Shown in pieces: positions 1 through 5,137 of a stretch of DNA of 5,557 nucleotides (the stretch's first letter is position 1; every line of letters starts with the position of its first letter). The translations under genes and the position numbers were made by a program. This stretch comes from an uncultured Azospirillum sp. (lineage in GTDB: Bacteria; Pseudomonadota; Alphaproteobacteria; Azospirillales; Azospirillaceae): positions 1-5,557 of the forward strand of contig CALGOL010000604.1 of assembly GCA_937960755.1 (NCBI GenBank), given 5' to 3'. The notes beneath the pieces were generated by a model, which ran no database searches, had not been told where the DNA came from, and worked only from the letters and a program-made list of their open reading frames with translations.

Positions 1-591
1 GGCCAAGCCGGCCGGCCGGGGCTGGCGTTAGCGGTGTTCGCCGCCGCGGTGCTGGTTGCAGCGTTCGAGGTCGCGCCGCCCGCGGCGGCTTTTGTCGTCG
101 GCGTGCTGGCGCTGGCGGTGTCGGGGGCTTTGCCGGCGCGGGACTTGTACCGCGGCGTCGATTGGCCGGTGATCGTGCTGCTGGCGGCGATGATACCGCT
201 GGGCGGCGCCTTGCAATCCACCGGTTTGGCGGGTTTGCTGGCGCAAACCGCGCTGGGGCTGGGCGGCGGCGACGCCTTGACCATGACGGCGCTGATGTTG
301 GCGGCGACGATGGCGCTGACGCCGCTGCTCAACAATCCCGCCACTGTCGCGGTGATGGCGCCGATCGCGCTGGAGGTCGCCGCCGGCTTGGGCATTTCCC
401 CCGATCCTTTGCTGATGGCGGTGGCGGTGGGGGCGAGCTGCGATTTTCTCACGCCCTTCGGCCACCATAACAATGCGCTGGTGATGGGGCCGGGCGGCTA
501 TCGCTTCGGCGATTACGCCCGGCTGGGCTGGGGGCTGGAGCTGCTGGTTTTGTTCGGCGGAACCGGATTGATTGCCCTGTTTTGGCTGTAG
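1..591 (+). CDS. SLC13/DASS-family anion permease, C-terminal part (5' end outside window)
   Basis: The frame is open from base 1 to TAG at 589-591, giving 196 residues of a very hydrophobic protein, so the start lies upstream of the window. It looks like the second half of a divalent anion:sodium symporter (SLC13/CitT superfamily), an inner-membrane importer of di- or tricarboxylates, sulfate or similar anions. Visible marks, numbered from the edge, are DWPVIVLLAAMIPLGGAL (54-71), which resembles the start of the second inverted-repeat half; LLNNPATVAVMAPIAL (109-124), the second Asn-Asn/Thr-type substrate and sodium-binding signature; and TPFGHHNNALVMGPGGY (151-167), a block typical of the subgroup that often carries TrkA-C (RCK_C) domains mid-protein. 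The last 20 residues form a terminal membrane helix. Substrate cannot be told from this part. A hairpin terminator follows at 696-727. The family call is secure; the ArsB/NhaD permeases are more distant alternatives. Confidence 0.85.
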   Translation, partial: GQAGRPGLALAVFAAAVLVAAFEVAPPAAAFVVGVLALAVSGALPARDLYRGVDWPVIVLLAAMIPLGGALQSTGLAGLLAQTALGLGGGDALTMTALMLAATMALTPLLNNPATVAVMAPIALEVAAGLGISPDPLLMAVAVGASCDFLTPFGHHNNALVMGPGGYRFGDYARLGWGLELLVLFGGTGLIALFWL

Positions 592-695
592 TTACCTTTT
601 GGGGCCGTCAGAGGCGGCTAGGGAGAATAAATATAAGGGACGGCGTCGCATTGCGCTGACGAGCTATAGCGCCGCCGCCCTCAACGGAATTCCGG
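592..695. other. Convergent intergenic gap before the terminator hairpin
   Basis: No credible gene is visible. The stretch holds an AT-rich island (about 624-637, aataaatataag) in otherwise GC-rich DNA. It also holds small self-complementary patches: cgtcgc/gc-gacg at 644-661 with a one-base bulge, and the 8-bp palindrome gctatagc at 663-670. The ccgccctc at 675-682 could pair with gagggcgg at 698-705, in competition with the terminator stem. I assign no function. Confidence 0.4.
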
Positions 696-727
696 GCGAG
701 GGCGGGAATTGCAGTTCCCGCCCTCGC
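696..727 (+). terminator. Intrinsic terminator hairpin of the anion permease gene, at a convergent junction
   Basis: A perfect 13-bp GC-rich stem (gcgagggcgggaa at 696-708, ttcccgccctcgc at 715-727) encloses a 6-nt loop. On the + strand it is followed by ttattt, a weak U-tract, which fits termination of the permease transcript. The stem ends at the base next to the stop codon of the leftward HigA-peptidase gene (728-730). It may therefore also protect or end that transcript, although no U-tract follows it on the minus strand. Confidence 0.7.
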
Positions 728-1948
728 TTATTTCCATGCGGTCGGGTTTTCCTTTTTAAACAAAGGCCTGACCTCTCCACTGCCGACAAACTGCGATAGC
801 AGGCGATAATTGCCGGTTTCCCGGCGCACCCGCCCGGCGACGATGGCGGGATTGATTTTCAGGCGTTGCGCCAACTCCATCACCGCCGACGGGGTTGGAT
901 TGTCGAGAACGCCCGACGTTTCCCATTCTTCTGGCGGTATCAAGGCATTTTGCGCCATTTCATCGGCTTCCTTTTCGATCTCGTCCCCGTCTTTAAGATC
1001 GAAATCGTCAAAGCAAGACGCCCGTTGTTCGTCCAGATGCAGCGCCACATGCGCCAATTCATGCATCAGGCTGAACCAGAAGGAATCGGTGCGGTCGTAA
1101 CGCAGCGTCAATCCGATGACCGGCGTTCCGTCATCCGCCAACATCGCCGCGCCGTCCAGATAGGTGCGCGGCAGGTGCGCCAGGATCACCAGATGCACGC
1201 CGTGATGGGCGAGGAATCCTTGGGCCTGCATTGGGCCTTTTTGAAAACGGCTGAAACGCGCCAATTCCGACATCAGGGCCAAATCAATGCTTCCCGGCCG
1301 GTAGCTTCGCGGCAAACTACGGCTGCGCGCCCGCCCCAGCAATTCCAACCGCCAAGCGTGCAGGGCGAAATTGTCGGCTTTGCTGTTGCGATAGGTCTGA
1401 TCGTTCTTGCGGTAGAGAGGAACGAGGTTTCCTTGCTGGCCTCCGCCGGCGCGGGCGATCATGCCGCGCATAATTTCCTCCGCCCGATCCTTGACGCTGC
1501 GAACGCCGTCAGAAATCCAGCCGAGCTTGGCCATCGCCGCAAGCGGATAACGCCCCCAATCCGGTGACTCGACGATGTCAGGCAACGTCGCCCCGCTTTG
1601 TCCCAAAAGAATATCCGCCGGAATGCCCAGGCCGTCACGCAGCGCGCGGATCATCGATAACGTTAGCGGCTGCTTGCCGGACAGTACTTCCGACACTTTG
1701 GCGCGGCTGCCGATATAGGGGATCAGGTCGCGCGGAGCCAAGCCTTCCTGTTCCATGCGGAAACGAATGGCGTCTACCGGCGACGGTGCTTCCAGCGGAA
1801 AATGACGGGTTTCGTAGTCTTCCACCAGCGTAGACAGAACTTCCAACAGATCGGCGTCTTGCGTACCCGCCCCGGCGTCCATCAGTCCATCGATTTGACG
1901 AAGGGCTTTCCGGTAATCCGCATCATTGCGGATAGGGTGAATTTCCAT
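728..1948 (-). CDS. HigA-like HTH antitoxin fused to an ImmA/IrrE (M78) zinc metallopeptidase
   Basis: A 406-residue two-domain cytoplasmic protein. Residues 1 to about 118 resemble HigA antitoxins of the E. coli YgjM type: an acidic N-terminal helical part (about 10-50), then an HTH around 56-115 with GSRAKVSEVLSGKQPLTL (80-97). A linker and helical region (about 120-250) leads to a peptidase domain. That domain has HELAH at 296-300 (H296, E297, H300) and EKEADEMAQNALIP at 325-338, where E327 is the probable third zinc ligand. The C-terminal helical tail (about 352-391) contains NPAIVAGRVRRETGNYRLLSQF. ImmA/IrrE enzymes characteristically cleave repressors. The predicted role is to bind HigB and the operon operator, possibly with proteolysis destroying an antitoxin or regulator. 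Start choice: ATG at 1948 has GGAGG 6 nt upstream and one base separates it from the higB stop. An in-frame ATG at 2014 would lie inside higB and lacks such support. Usual HigA proteins are about 100-140 residues. Confidence is high for the domains and lower for the mechanism. Confidence 0.9.
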   Translation of the reverse strand: MEIHPIRNDADYRKALRQIDGLMDAGAGTQDADLLEVLSTLVEDYETRHFPLEAPSPVDAIRFRMEQEGLAPRDLIPYIGSRAKVSEVLSGKQPLTLSMIRALRDGLGIPADILLGQSGATLPDIVESPDWGRYPLAAMAKLGWISDGVRSVKDRAEEIMRGMIARAGGGQQGNLVPLYRKNDQTYRNSKADNFALHAWRLELLGRARSRSLPRSYRPGSIDLALMSELARFSRFQKGPMQAQGFLAHHGVHLVILAHLPRTYLDGAAMLADDGTPVIGLTLRYDRTDSFWFSLMHELAHVALHLDEQRASCFDDFDLKDGDEIEKEADEMAQNALIPPEEWETSGVLDNPTPSAVMELAQRLKINPAIVAGRVRRETGNYRLLSQFVGSGEVRPLFKKENPTAWK

Positions 1949-1949
1949 G

Positions 1950-2252
1950 TCAGACCTCCTCCGCATTAACGTTGTCATATTCCCGGTGGGTTCCGATAAA
2001 GCGCACATAAACAACTTGAGCCGGGTAGTTCACTTTGACGATGAGCCTATACTTATTTCCGGCAATATTGAAGACAACCCGACCATCTCCAACGAAACTG
2101 GCGCTTCGATACTTTTCCTTGATATCCGCCGGTCCGCGCCACGCCGCTTTCTTCACTTCTCCCGCCCACGCCATGTGAGGTTTCCACGCATCGCTATGCG
2201 CGGGATTCTCTTCGACGTAATGCTTGAGCGTGCTCACGGCGATCAATCTCAT
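1950..2252 (-). CDS. higB: HigB-family mRNA interferase toxin
   Basis: A 100-residue basic protein covering the full length of the HigB toxin family (Pfam HigB_toxin, RelE/ParE-like fold). Family-typical blocks are visible in order: an N-terminal helix from MRLIAVSTLKHYVEENP, WRGPADIKEKYRSASFV (38-54), GRVVFNIAGNKYRLIVKVNY (57-76) and VRFIGTHREYDNVNA (83-97). HigB toxins cut mRNA on the ribosome and are neutralised by HigA encoded directly downstream, which is the arrangement here. The start is ATG 2252. It has only a weak GGTGG close upstream, consistent with a toxin made less efficiently than its antitoxin. The stop TGA is one base from the start of the next gene. By eye the gene is less GC-rich than its neighbours, which could mean recent acquisition. 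Family assignment is secure; activity in this strain is inferred. Confidence 0.93.
   Translation of the reverse strand: MRLIAVSTLKHYVEENPAHSDAWKPHMAWAGEVKKAAWRGPADIKEKYRSASFVGDGRVVFNIAGNKYRLIVKVNYPAQVVYVRFIGTHREYDNVNAEEV
1955..1962 (-). promoter_or_regulatory. Shine-Dalgarno site of the higA-peptidase gene inside the end of higB
   Basis: The minus strand reads GGAGGAGG, 6 nt before ATG 1948 and within the last codons of higB. Together with the stop-C-ATG junction (TGA at 1952-1950, ATG from 1948) this decides the antitoxin start. It suggests strong, translationally coupled antitoxin synthesis, as expected where the antitoxin must exceed the toxin. Confidence 0.8.
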
Positions 2253-2296
2253 GCGCCACCATGAAGGGGCGTGACGACTGCATCAATACAATTGTT

Positions 2297-2334
2297 CCTG
2301 TTTTGGGAATGATGTTATGGGTTCCCAAAACAGG
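2297..2334. promoter_or_regulatory. Perfect 13-bp inverted repeat upstream of higB, candidate HigA operator
   Basis: Arms cctgttttgggaa (2297-2309) and ttcccaaaacagg (2322-2334) match perfectly around a 12-nt spacer, with arm centres 25 bp apart. The element sits about 45 bp upstream of the toxin start, where TA autoregulatory operators lie. The spacer holds CATAAC on the minus strand, a weak -10 match (4 of 6) with no good -35, so the promoter is unassigned. It could instead be a 3' hairpin of the metQNI transcript. A 12-nt loop and lack of an adjacent U-tract make a classical terminator less likely. The 8-bp palindrome acaattgt (2288-2295) lies next to it. Confidence 0.5.
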
Positions 2335-2413
2335 TCTATCGGCTTATCGCCGATGCGGGCGGAGTGGACGATCACATCCACCGCATCGTCCGGGGCGGTT
2401 CGCTTTTAGGCTG
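2335..2413 (-). other. metI-higB spacer with overlapping stem-loops
   Basis: No gene is seen. On the minus strand after metI, two hairpins compete for 2351-2354. One is cgatgcg/cgcatcg (2351-2357 with 2382-2388) continued by gtgga/tccac (2364-2368 with 2377-2381) across a 6-nt bulge. The other is atcggc/gccgat (2338-2343 with 2349-2354) with a 5-nt loop, followed on the minus strand about 7 nt later by TTTT. The second could act as a weak terminator for metQNI, but its T-run is displaced. Confidence 0.3.
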
Positions 2414-3076
2414 TCAGCCCTTAACCCGCTTGTTCAACCGGCGGGCCAGTCGGTCGCCGACGGTTTGCACCGCCTGCACCAGAATAATCAGGATGACGAT
2501 CACGGTAATCATCACTTCCGGCAGGAAGCGTTGATAGCCGTAGCGGATGCCGATGTCGCCCAGCCCGCCGCCGCCGACCGCGCCCGCCATGGCGGAATAG
2601 TTGATAAGGCTGACGATGGTGATGGTCAGGCCGGCGACGACGCTGGACAGTGCCTCCGGCAGCAGCACCTTGACGACGATTTGCAACGGCGTCGCCCCCA
2701 TGGCTTGCGCCGCTTCGATCAGGCCGGCGTCCACTTCGCGCAGCGCCGCCTCGGTCAGCCGGCCGACGAAGGGAATGGCGGCGAGGGTCAACGGCACGAT
2801 GGCCGCCGCCGTGCCGATGGAGGTGCCGACGATCAGCCGCGTCACCGGGATGATCGCCACCAGCAAAATAATGAACGGGGTGGAGCGCACGATATTGGAG
2901 ATCACCCCGACCACCGCGTTCACCGTGCGGTGGGGCAGGATGTGCCCCGGCCCGGTCACCACCAGCAGCACGCCCAACGGCACGCCCAATAAGGTCGCCA
3001 GCAGACCGGAAATCCCGACCATCTGCAAGGTTTCAAGCAGCCCCTGCCACAGCAGATCAATCATTGCCGGCGACAT
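2414..3076 (-). CDS. metI: Methionine ABC transporter, membrane permease subunit
   Basis: A 220-residue inner-membrane protein of the usual MetI length, forming the translocation pathway of the MetNIQ importer for L- and D-methionine. It has about five hydrophobic segments (roughly 18-41, 54-78, 84-104, 145-165 and 188-207). The ABC-permease EAA coupling loop, EAAQAMGATPLQIVVKVLLP (121-140), contacts the ATPase. VRSTPFIILL (63-72) and SAMAGAVGGGGLGD (161-174) are family-typical. The start is ATG 3076, with GGAGG (3086-3090) 9 nt upstream. The alternative ATG 3064 has no ribosome site. The first 20 nt overlap the end of metN, so translation is probably coupled and subunit ratios kept close. 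It is the last gene of the operon; the TA module follows after a 161-nt spacer. Confidence 0.95.
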   Translation of the reverse strand: MSPAMIDLLWQGLLETLQMVGISGLLATLLGVPLGVLLVVTGPGHILPHRTVNAVVGVISNIVRSTPFIILLVAIIPVTRLIVGTSIGTAAAIVPLTLAAIPFVGRLTEAALREVDAGLIEAAQAMGATPLQIVVKVLLPEALSSVVAGLTITIVSLINYSAMAGAVGGGGLGDIGIRYGYQRFLPEVMITVIVILIILVQAVQTVGDRLARRLNKRVKG

Positions 3077-4100
3077 GGCCCAGAACCTCCAGCTTCAAGG
3101 ATTTGCCGAGAATATGCGCGAAAGCCGCCTGCACCGCGGCGTCCCCGCCGGACAGTTCGGCGGTCAGCACGCCGTAGGGGCGGCCTTGGATGTAGTCGAT
3201 GTGGCCGTGCAGGATGTTGACGTCGACGCCGACGTCGCGCGCCAGTTCCGCCACCACCGGCGTGGTGGCCGACGGCCCGGTGAAGGTGATGCGGATAACC
3301 GGATTGGTCCCCGGCGGATTGCCGGGGCGTAAACGCCGCGCCGCTTCTTGCGGCAGGTCGTGATTGAGCACGTCGCGCACCAGCGTTTGGGCGGCTTCCG
3401 ACTGCGGGTCGGAAAACACCTCGAACACTTCGCCGACCTCCACCGCCGCGCCGTGGTCCATCACCGCGACGCGGTCGCACAATTCCTTGATGACGTTCAT
3501 TTCGTGGGTGATGAGGACGACGGTCAGCCCGAGCTTGAGGTTGATGTCCTTTAGCAGCGCCAGGATGGACTTGGTGGTTTCGGGATCAAGCGCGCTGGTC
3601 GCTTCGTCGCACAGCAATACCTTGGGCTTGAGCGCGAGGGCGCGGGCGATGCCCACCCGCTGCTTTTGTCCGCCCGACAACTGCGCCGGATAGCGGTCGG
3701 CGCGGTCGGCGAGGCCCACCAGATCCAACAGCGGCGCGACGGTTTGTTGAATTTCGGCTTTGCTCTTGCCGGCGATCTCCAGCGGCAAGGCGACGTTATC
3801 GAACACGGTGCGGGACGACAGCAGATTAAAATGCTGGAAGATCATGCCGATGTCGCGCCGCGCCGCGCGCAACGCCGCGCCGTCAAGCCGGGAAATCTCA
3901 ACCCCGCCGACGAACACCGCGCCGGAGGTCGGACGCTCCAGCGCGTTGACGCAGCGCACCAGCGTGCTTTTGCCGGCCCCCGAGCGGCCGATGACGCCGA
4001 AAATCTCCCCCTGGCGGATGGAGAGCGAGACCTTCTTCAACACTTCCACCGGACCGGTCGGGGTGTCGAAGACCTTGACGATGTCTTTAAGCTCGATCAT
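3057..4100 (-). CDS. metN: Methionine ABC transporter, ATP-binding subunit with NIL sensor domain
   Basis: A 347-residue ATPase close to the usual MetN length; it powers methionine import at the cytoplasmic face of MetI. All nucleotide-binding elements are intact: Walker A GRSGAGKST (38-46), Q-loop Q89 in IFQHFNLL, signature LSGGQKQR (141-148), Walker B VLLCDE (161-166) and H-loop H199. The C-terminal region (about 266-342) is the NIL/ACT-like domain that in characterised MetN proteins binds cytoplasmic methionine and shuts transport down (trans-inhibition). Start choice: ATG 4100 gives the family-typical MIELKDIVKVF beginning. A GTG at 4124 would add eight residues. Neither has a convincing Shine-Dalgarno, which is odd beside the strong sites of metQ and metI. 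The stop TGA (3059-3057) lies inside metI. Confidence 0.95.
   Translation of the reverse strand: MIELKDIVKVFDTPTGPVEVLKKVSLSIRQGEIFGVIGRSGAGKSTLVRCVNALERPTSGAVFVGGVEISRLDGAALRAARRDIGMIFQHFNLLSSRTVFDNVALPLEIAGKSKAEIQQTVAPLLDLVGLADRADRYPAQLSGGQKQRVGIARALALKPKVLLCDEATSALDPETTKSILALLKDINLKLGLTVVLITHEMNVIKELCDRVAVMDHGAAVEVGEVFEVFSDPQSEAAQTLVRDVLNHDLPQEAARRLRPGNPPGTNPVIRITFTGPSATTPVVAELARDVGVDVNILHGHIDYIQGRPYGVLTAELSGGDAAVQAAFAHILGKSLKLEVLGHVAGND
3086..3090 (-). promoter_or_regulatory. Shine-Dalgarno site of metI within metN
   Basis: GGAGG on the minus strand, 9 nt before ATG 3076 and inside the metN 3' end. It supports the longer metI start, with a 20-nt overlap, over ATG 3064. Confidence 0.75.
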
Positions 4101-4139
4101 CGGCGAAACGACGAACGGGAGCACAAAATATGATGGTTC

Positions 4140-4193
4140 TCGTGCGATTCAGACCGAAGCGCCTGTGAACCAAGCGCCCCGGTCATCGCACGA
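4140..4193 (-). promoter_or_regulatory. Extended intercistronic stem-loop between metQ and metN
   Basis: The structure has three stacked stems: tcgtgcgat (4140-4148) with atcgcacga (4185-4193), 9 bp; then, after a 3-nt bulge, gaccg (4152-4156) with cggtc (4180-4184), 5 bp; then, across a small interior loop, gcgc (4159-4162) with gcgc (4174-4177). The loop is 11 nt, for about 18 pairs in all. It lies 48 nt after the metQ stop and 39 nt before metN ATG. On the minus strand an AT-rich tract ending in TTTT follows about 10 nt later. By analogy with hairpins behind other binding-protein genes it may stabilise metQ mRNA or attenuate transcription into metNI. Confidence 0.55.
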
Positions 4194-4206
4194 TCGCCCC
4201 CGTTCG

Positions 4207-4225
4207 TCTGACCTCCTATGTCAGA
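4207..4225 (-). repeat. Small hairpin just after metQ
   Basis: tctgac (4207-4212) and gtcaga (4220-4225) pair around a 7-nt loop. On the minus strand the loop and 3' arm contain TAGGAGGT, which looks like a ribosome site. No start codon follows at a usable distance: the nearest GTG, about 20 nt on, opens only two codons. Confidence 0.35.
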
Positions 4226-4241
4226 AAAATTTGTCGGGCGC

Positions 4242-5027
4242 TCACCAAGCCGGGATGATGGTTCCCTGGAACTTGGTCTCGATGAATTCCTTCACCGGCG
4301 CCGAGCGGTAGATTTCAATATAGCGCTTAACCGCCGGGTCGTCCTTGTTGTCGGAACGCGACACGAACCACAGGCCCCATTCGGTGTCGGCGCCTTCCGA
4401 CAACACCGACGTCTTGGGGTTGAGGCCGGCGGAAACCGCGTAGTTCAGCGTGCAGACCGCGACGTCCACATCATCCAGCGAACGCGGCAGTTGCGCCGCA
4501 TCGATTTCCTTGAACTTGATCTTCTTGGGGTTGTCCACCACGTCCAGCACGGTGGCCTTGACCCCGGCGCCGTCGCGCAGCTTAATCAGCCCGCCCTTTT
4601 CCAGCAGTTGCAGGGCGCGGGCGCCGTTGGACGGATCGTTGGGGATCGACACGGTTCCGCCCGCCGGGATGTCGGCCAGCGCCTTGACCTTCTTGGAATA
4701 GACCGCCAGCGGCACGATGATCGACGGCTGCAACGGGACCAGATCCCAGCCGCGCTGCGCCACCTGATTGGCCAGATAGGGCTTGTGCTGGAAGTTGTTG
4801 AGGTCGATGTCCTTTTGCGCCAGTGCGGCGTTGGGCAGGGTGTAATCGGTGAATTCAATCACCTTGACCTGAATGCCTTCCTTGGCGGCGATGTCGCCGG
4901 CGAACTTCAGCACGTCGCCATAGGGGCCGGCGGAAACGCCGACTTTCAGTTCGGCGGCGTTGACAGCGCAAGCGCCGAAGACGGTCAAAGCGGCCAGCGC
5001 AACGCCGGCCCAACGGTTGCGGTTCAT
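4242..5027 (-). CDS. metQ: Methionine ABC transporter, periplasmic substrate-binding protein
   Basis: A 261-residue NlpA/MetQ-family binding protein that captures methionine in the periplasm and delivers it to MetNI. It has an N-terminal signal peptide (basic MNRNR, hydrophobic core about 7-19) with probable signal peptidase I cleavage after AVNA (21-24). Mature-protein blocks are typical: LKVGVSAGPYGDVL (27-40), EFTDYTLPNAALAQKDIDLN (58-77), FQHKPYL (79-85), IPNDPSNGARALQLLEKGG (128-146), and TIIPAW at the C-terminus. Start ATG 5027 has GGAG 6 nt upstream. An in-frame ATG at 5090 would put charged leader residues before the signal peptide and is unlikely. C20 in FGAC is a poor lipobox (Phe at -3), so this MetQ may be soluble rather than a lipoprotein as in E. 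coli. It is the first gene of the operon. The family is certain; ligand preference within methionine derivatives is not. Confidence 0.95.
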   Translation of the reverse strand: MNRNRWAGVALAALTVFGACAVNAAELKVGVSAGPYGDVLKFAGDIAAKEGIQVKVIEFTDYTLPNAALAQKDIDLNNFQHKPYLANQVAQRGWDLVPLQPSIIVPLAVYSKKVKALADIPAGGTVSIPNDPSNGARALQLLEKGGLIKLRDGAGVKATVLDVVDNPKKIKFKEIDAAQLPRSLDDVDVAVCTLNYAVSAGLNPKTSVLSEGADTEWGLWFVSRSDNKDDPAVKRYIEIYRSAPVKEFIETKFQGTIIPAW

Positions 5028-5057
5028 CGTCAACTCCAAGGAATATCTAATGTTATG

Positions 5058-5085
5058 GCCGCGCCGAGTTTCTCCCCGGCGCGGC
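5058..5085 (-). promoter_or_regulatory. GC-rich leader hairpin upstream of metQ
   Basis: On the minus strand gccgcgcc (5085-5078) pairs perfectly with ggcgcggc (5065-5058). In the 12-nt loop, gag/ctc (5066-5068 with 5072-5074) may zip further. The loop bases aactc (5070-5066) also complement gagtt (5036-5032) of the metQ ribosome-binding region. If the downstream promoter is used, the hairpin begins close to the transcript 5' end. It may stabilise the mRNA or control metQ initiation. It does not match any methionine riboswitch I can recall well enough to name. Confidence 0.45.
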
Positions 5086-5090
5086 GCCAA

Positions 5091-5118
5091 ACTATTTTCT
5101 TTTTACCTATAGCGTCAA
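5091..5118 (-). promoter_or_regulatory. Candidate sigma70-type promoter of metQNI
   Basis: On the minus strand, TTGACG (5118-5113, 5 of 6 to the -35 consensus), a 16-nt spacer, then AATAGT (5096-5091, 4 of 6). This lies in a conspicuously AT-rich block amid GC-rich DNA. It would place the start of transcription a few bases before the leader hairpin. Confidence 0.5.
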
Positions 5119-5133
5119 TAGATTTTTATTCAA
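5106..5133 (-). promoter_or_regulatory. Second, upstream promoter candidate for metQNI
   Basis: TTGAAT (5133-5128), a 16-nt spacer and TATAGG (5111-5106) on the minus strand, each 4 of 6. It overlaps the stronger candidate, so the two could be alternatives. It starts just 4 nt past the hydrolase stop codon. Confidence 0.3.
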
Positions 5134-5137
5134 CAGT

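Noticed and set aside
866..1567. Rightward open frame opposite the HigA-peptidase gene
   Set aside because: The leftward frame contains HELAH and HTH blocks; this frame shows only shadow composition.
1949..2014. Extended N-terminus of the HigA-peptidase protein from ATG 2014
   Set aside because: It would lie wholly within higB and lacks a comparable ribosome site, whereas ATG 1948 has GGAGG at 6 nt.
2297..2334. Terminal inverted repeats of a tiny mobile element
   Set aside because: The arms are only 12 nt apart and there are no flanking target duplications, so an operator or hairpin is more plausible.
2261..2992. Rightward open frame opposite metI
   Set aside because: Low-complexity Asp/Gly/His/Arg-rich translation that mirrors the MetI coding strand, with no recognisable domain.
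4100..4241. MetJ-type operator (AGACGTCT repeats) near met genes
   Set aside because: No such repeats are visible here or upstream of metQ.
5027..5090. SAM-II riboswitch upstream of metQ
   Set aside because: There is a hairpin with possible pseudoknot, but I could not match the conserved SAM-II loop and 3' sequence, so the class is not claimed.
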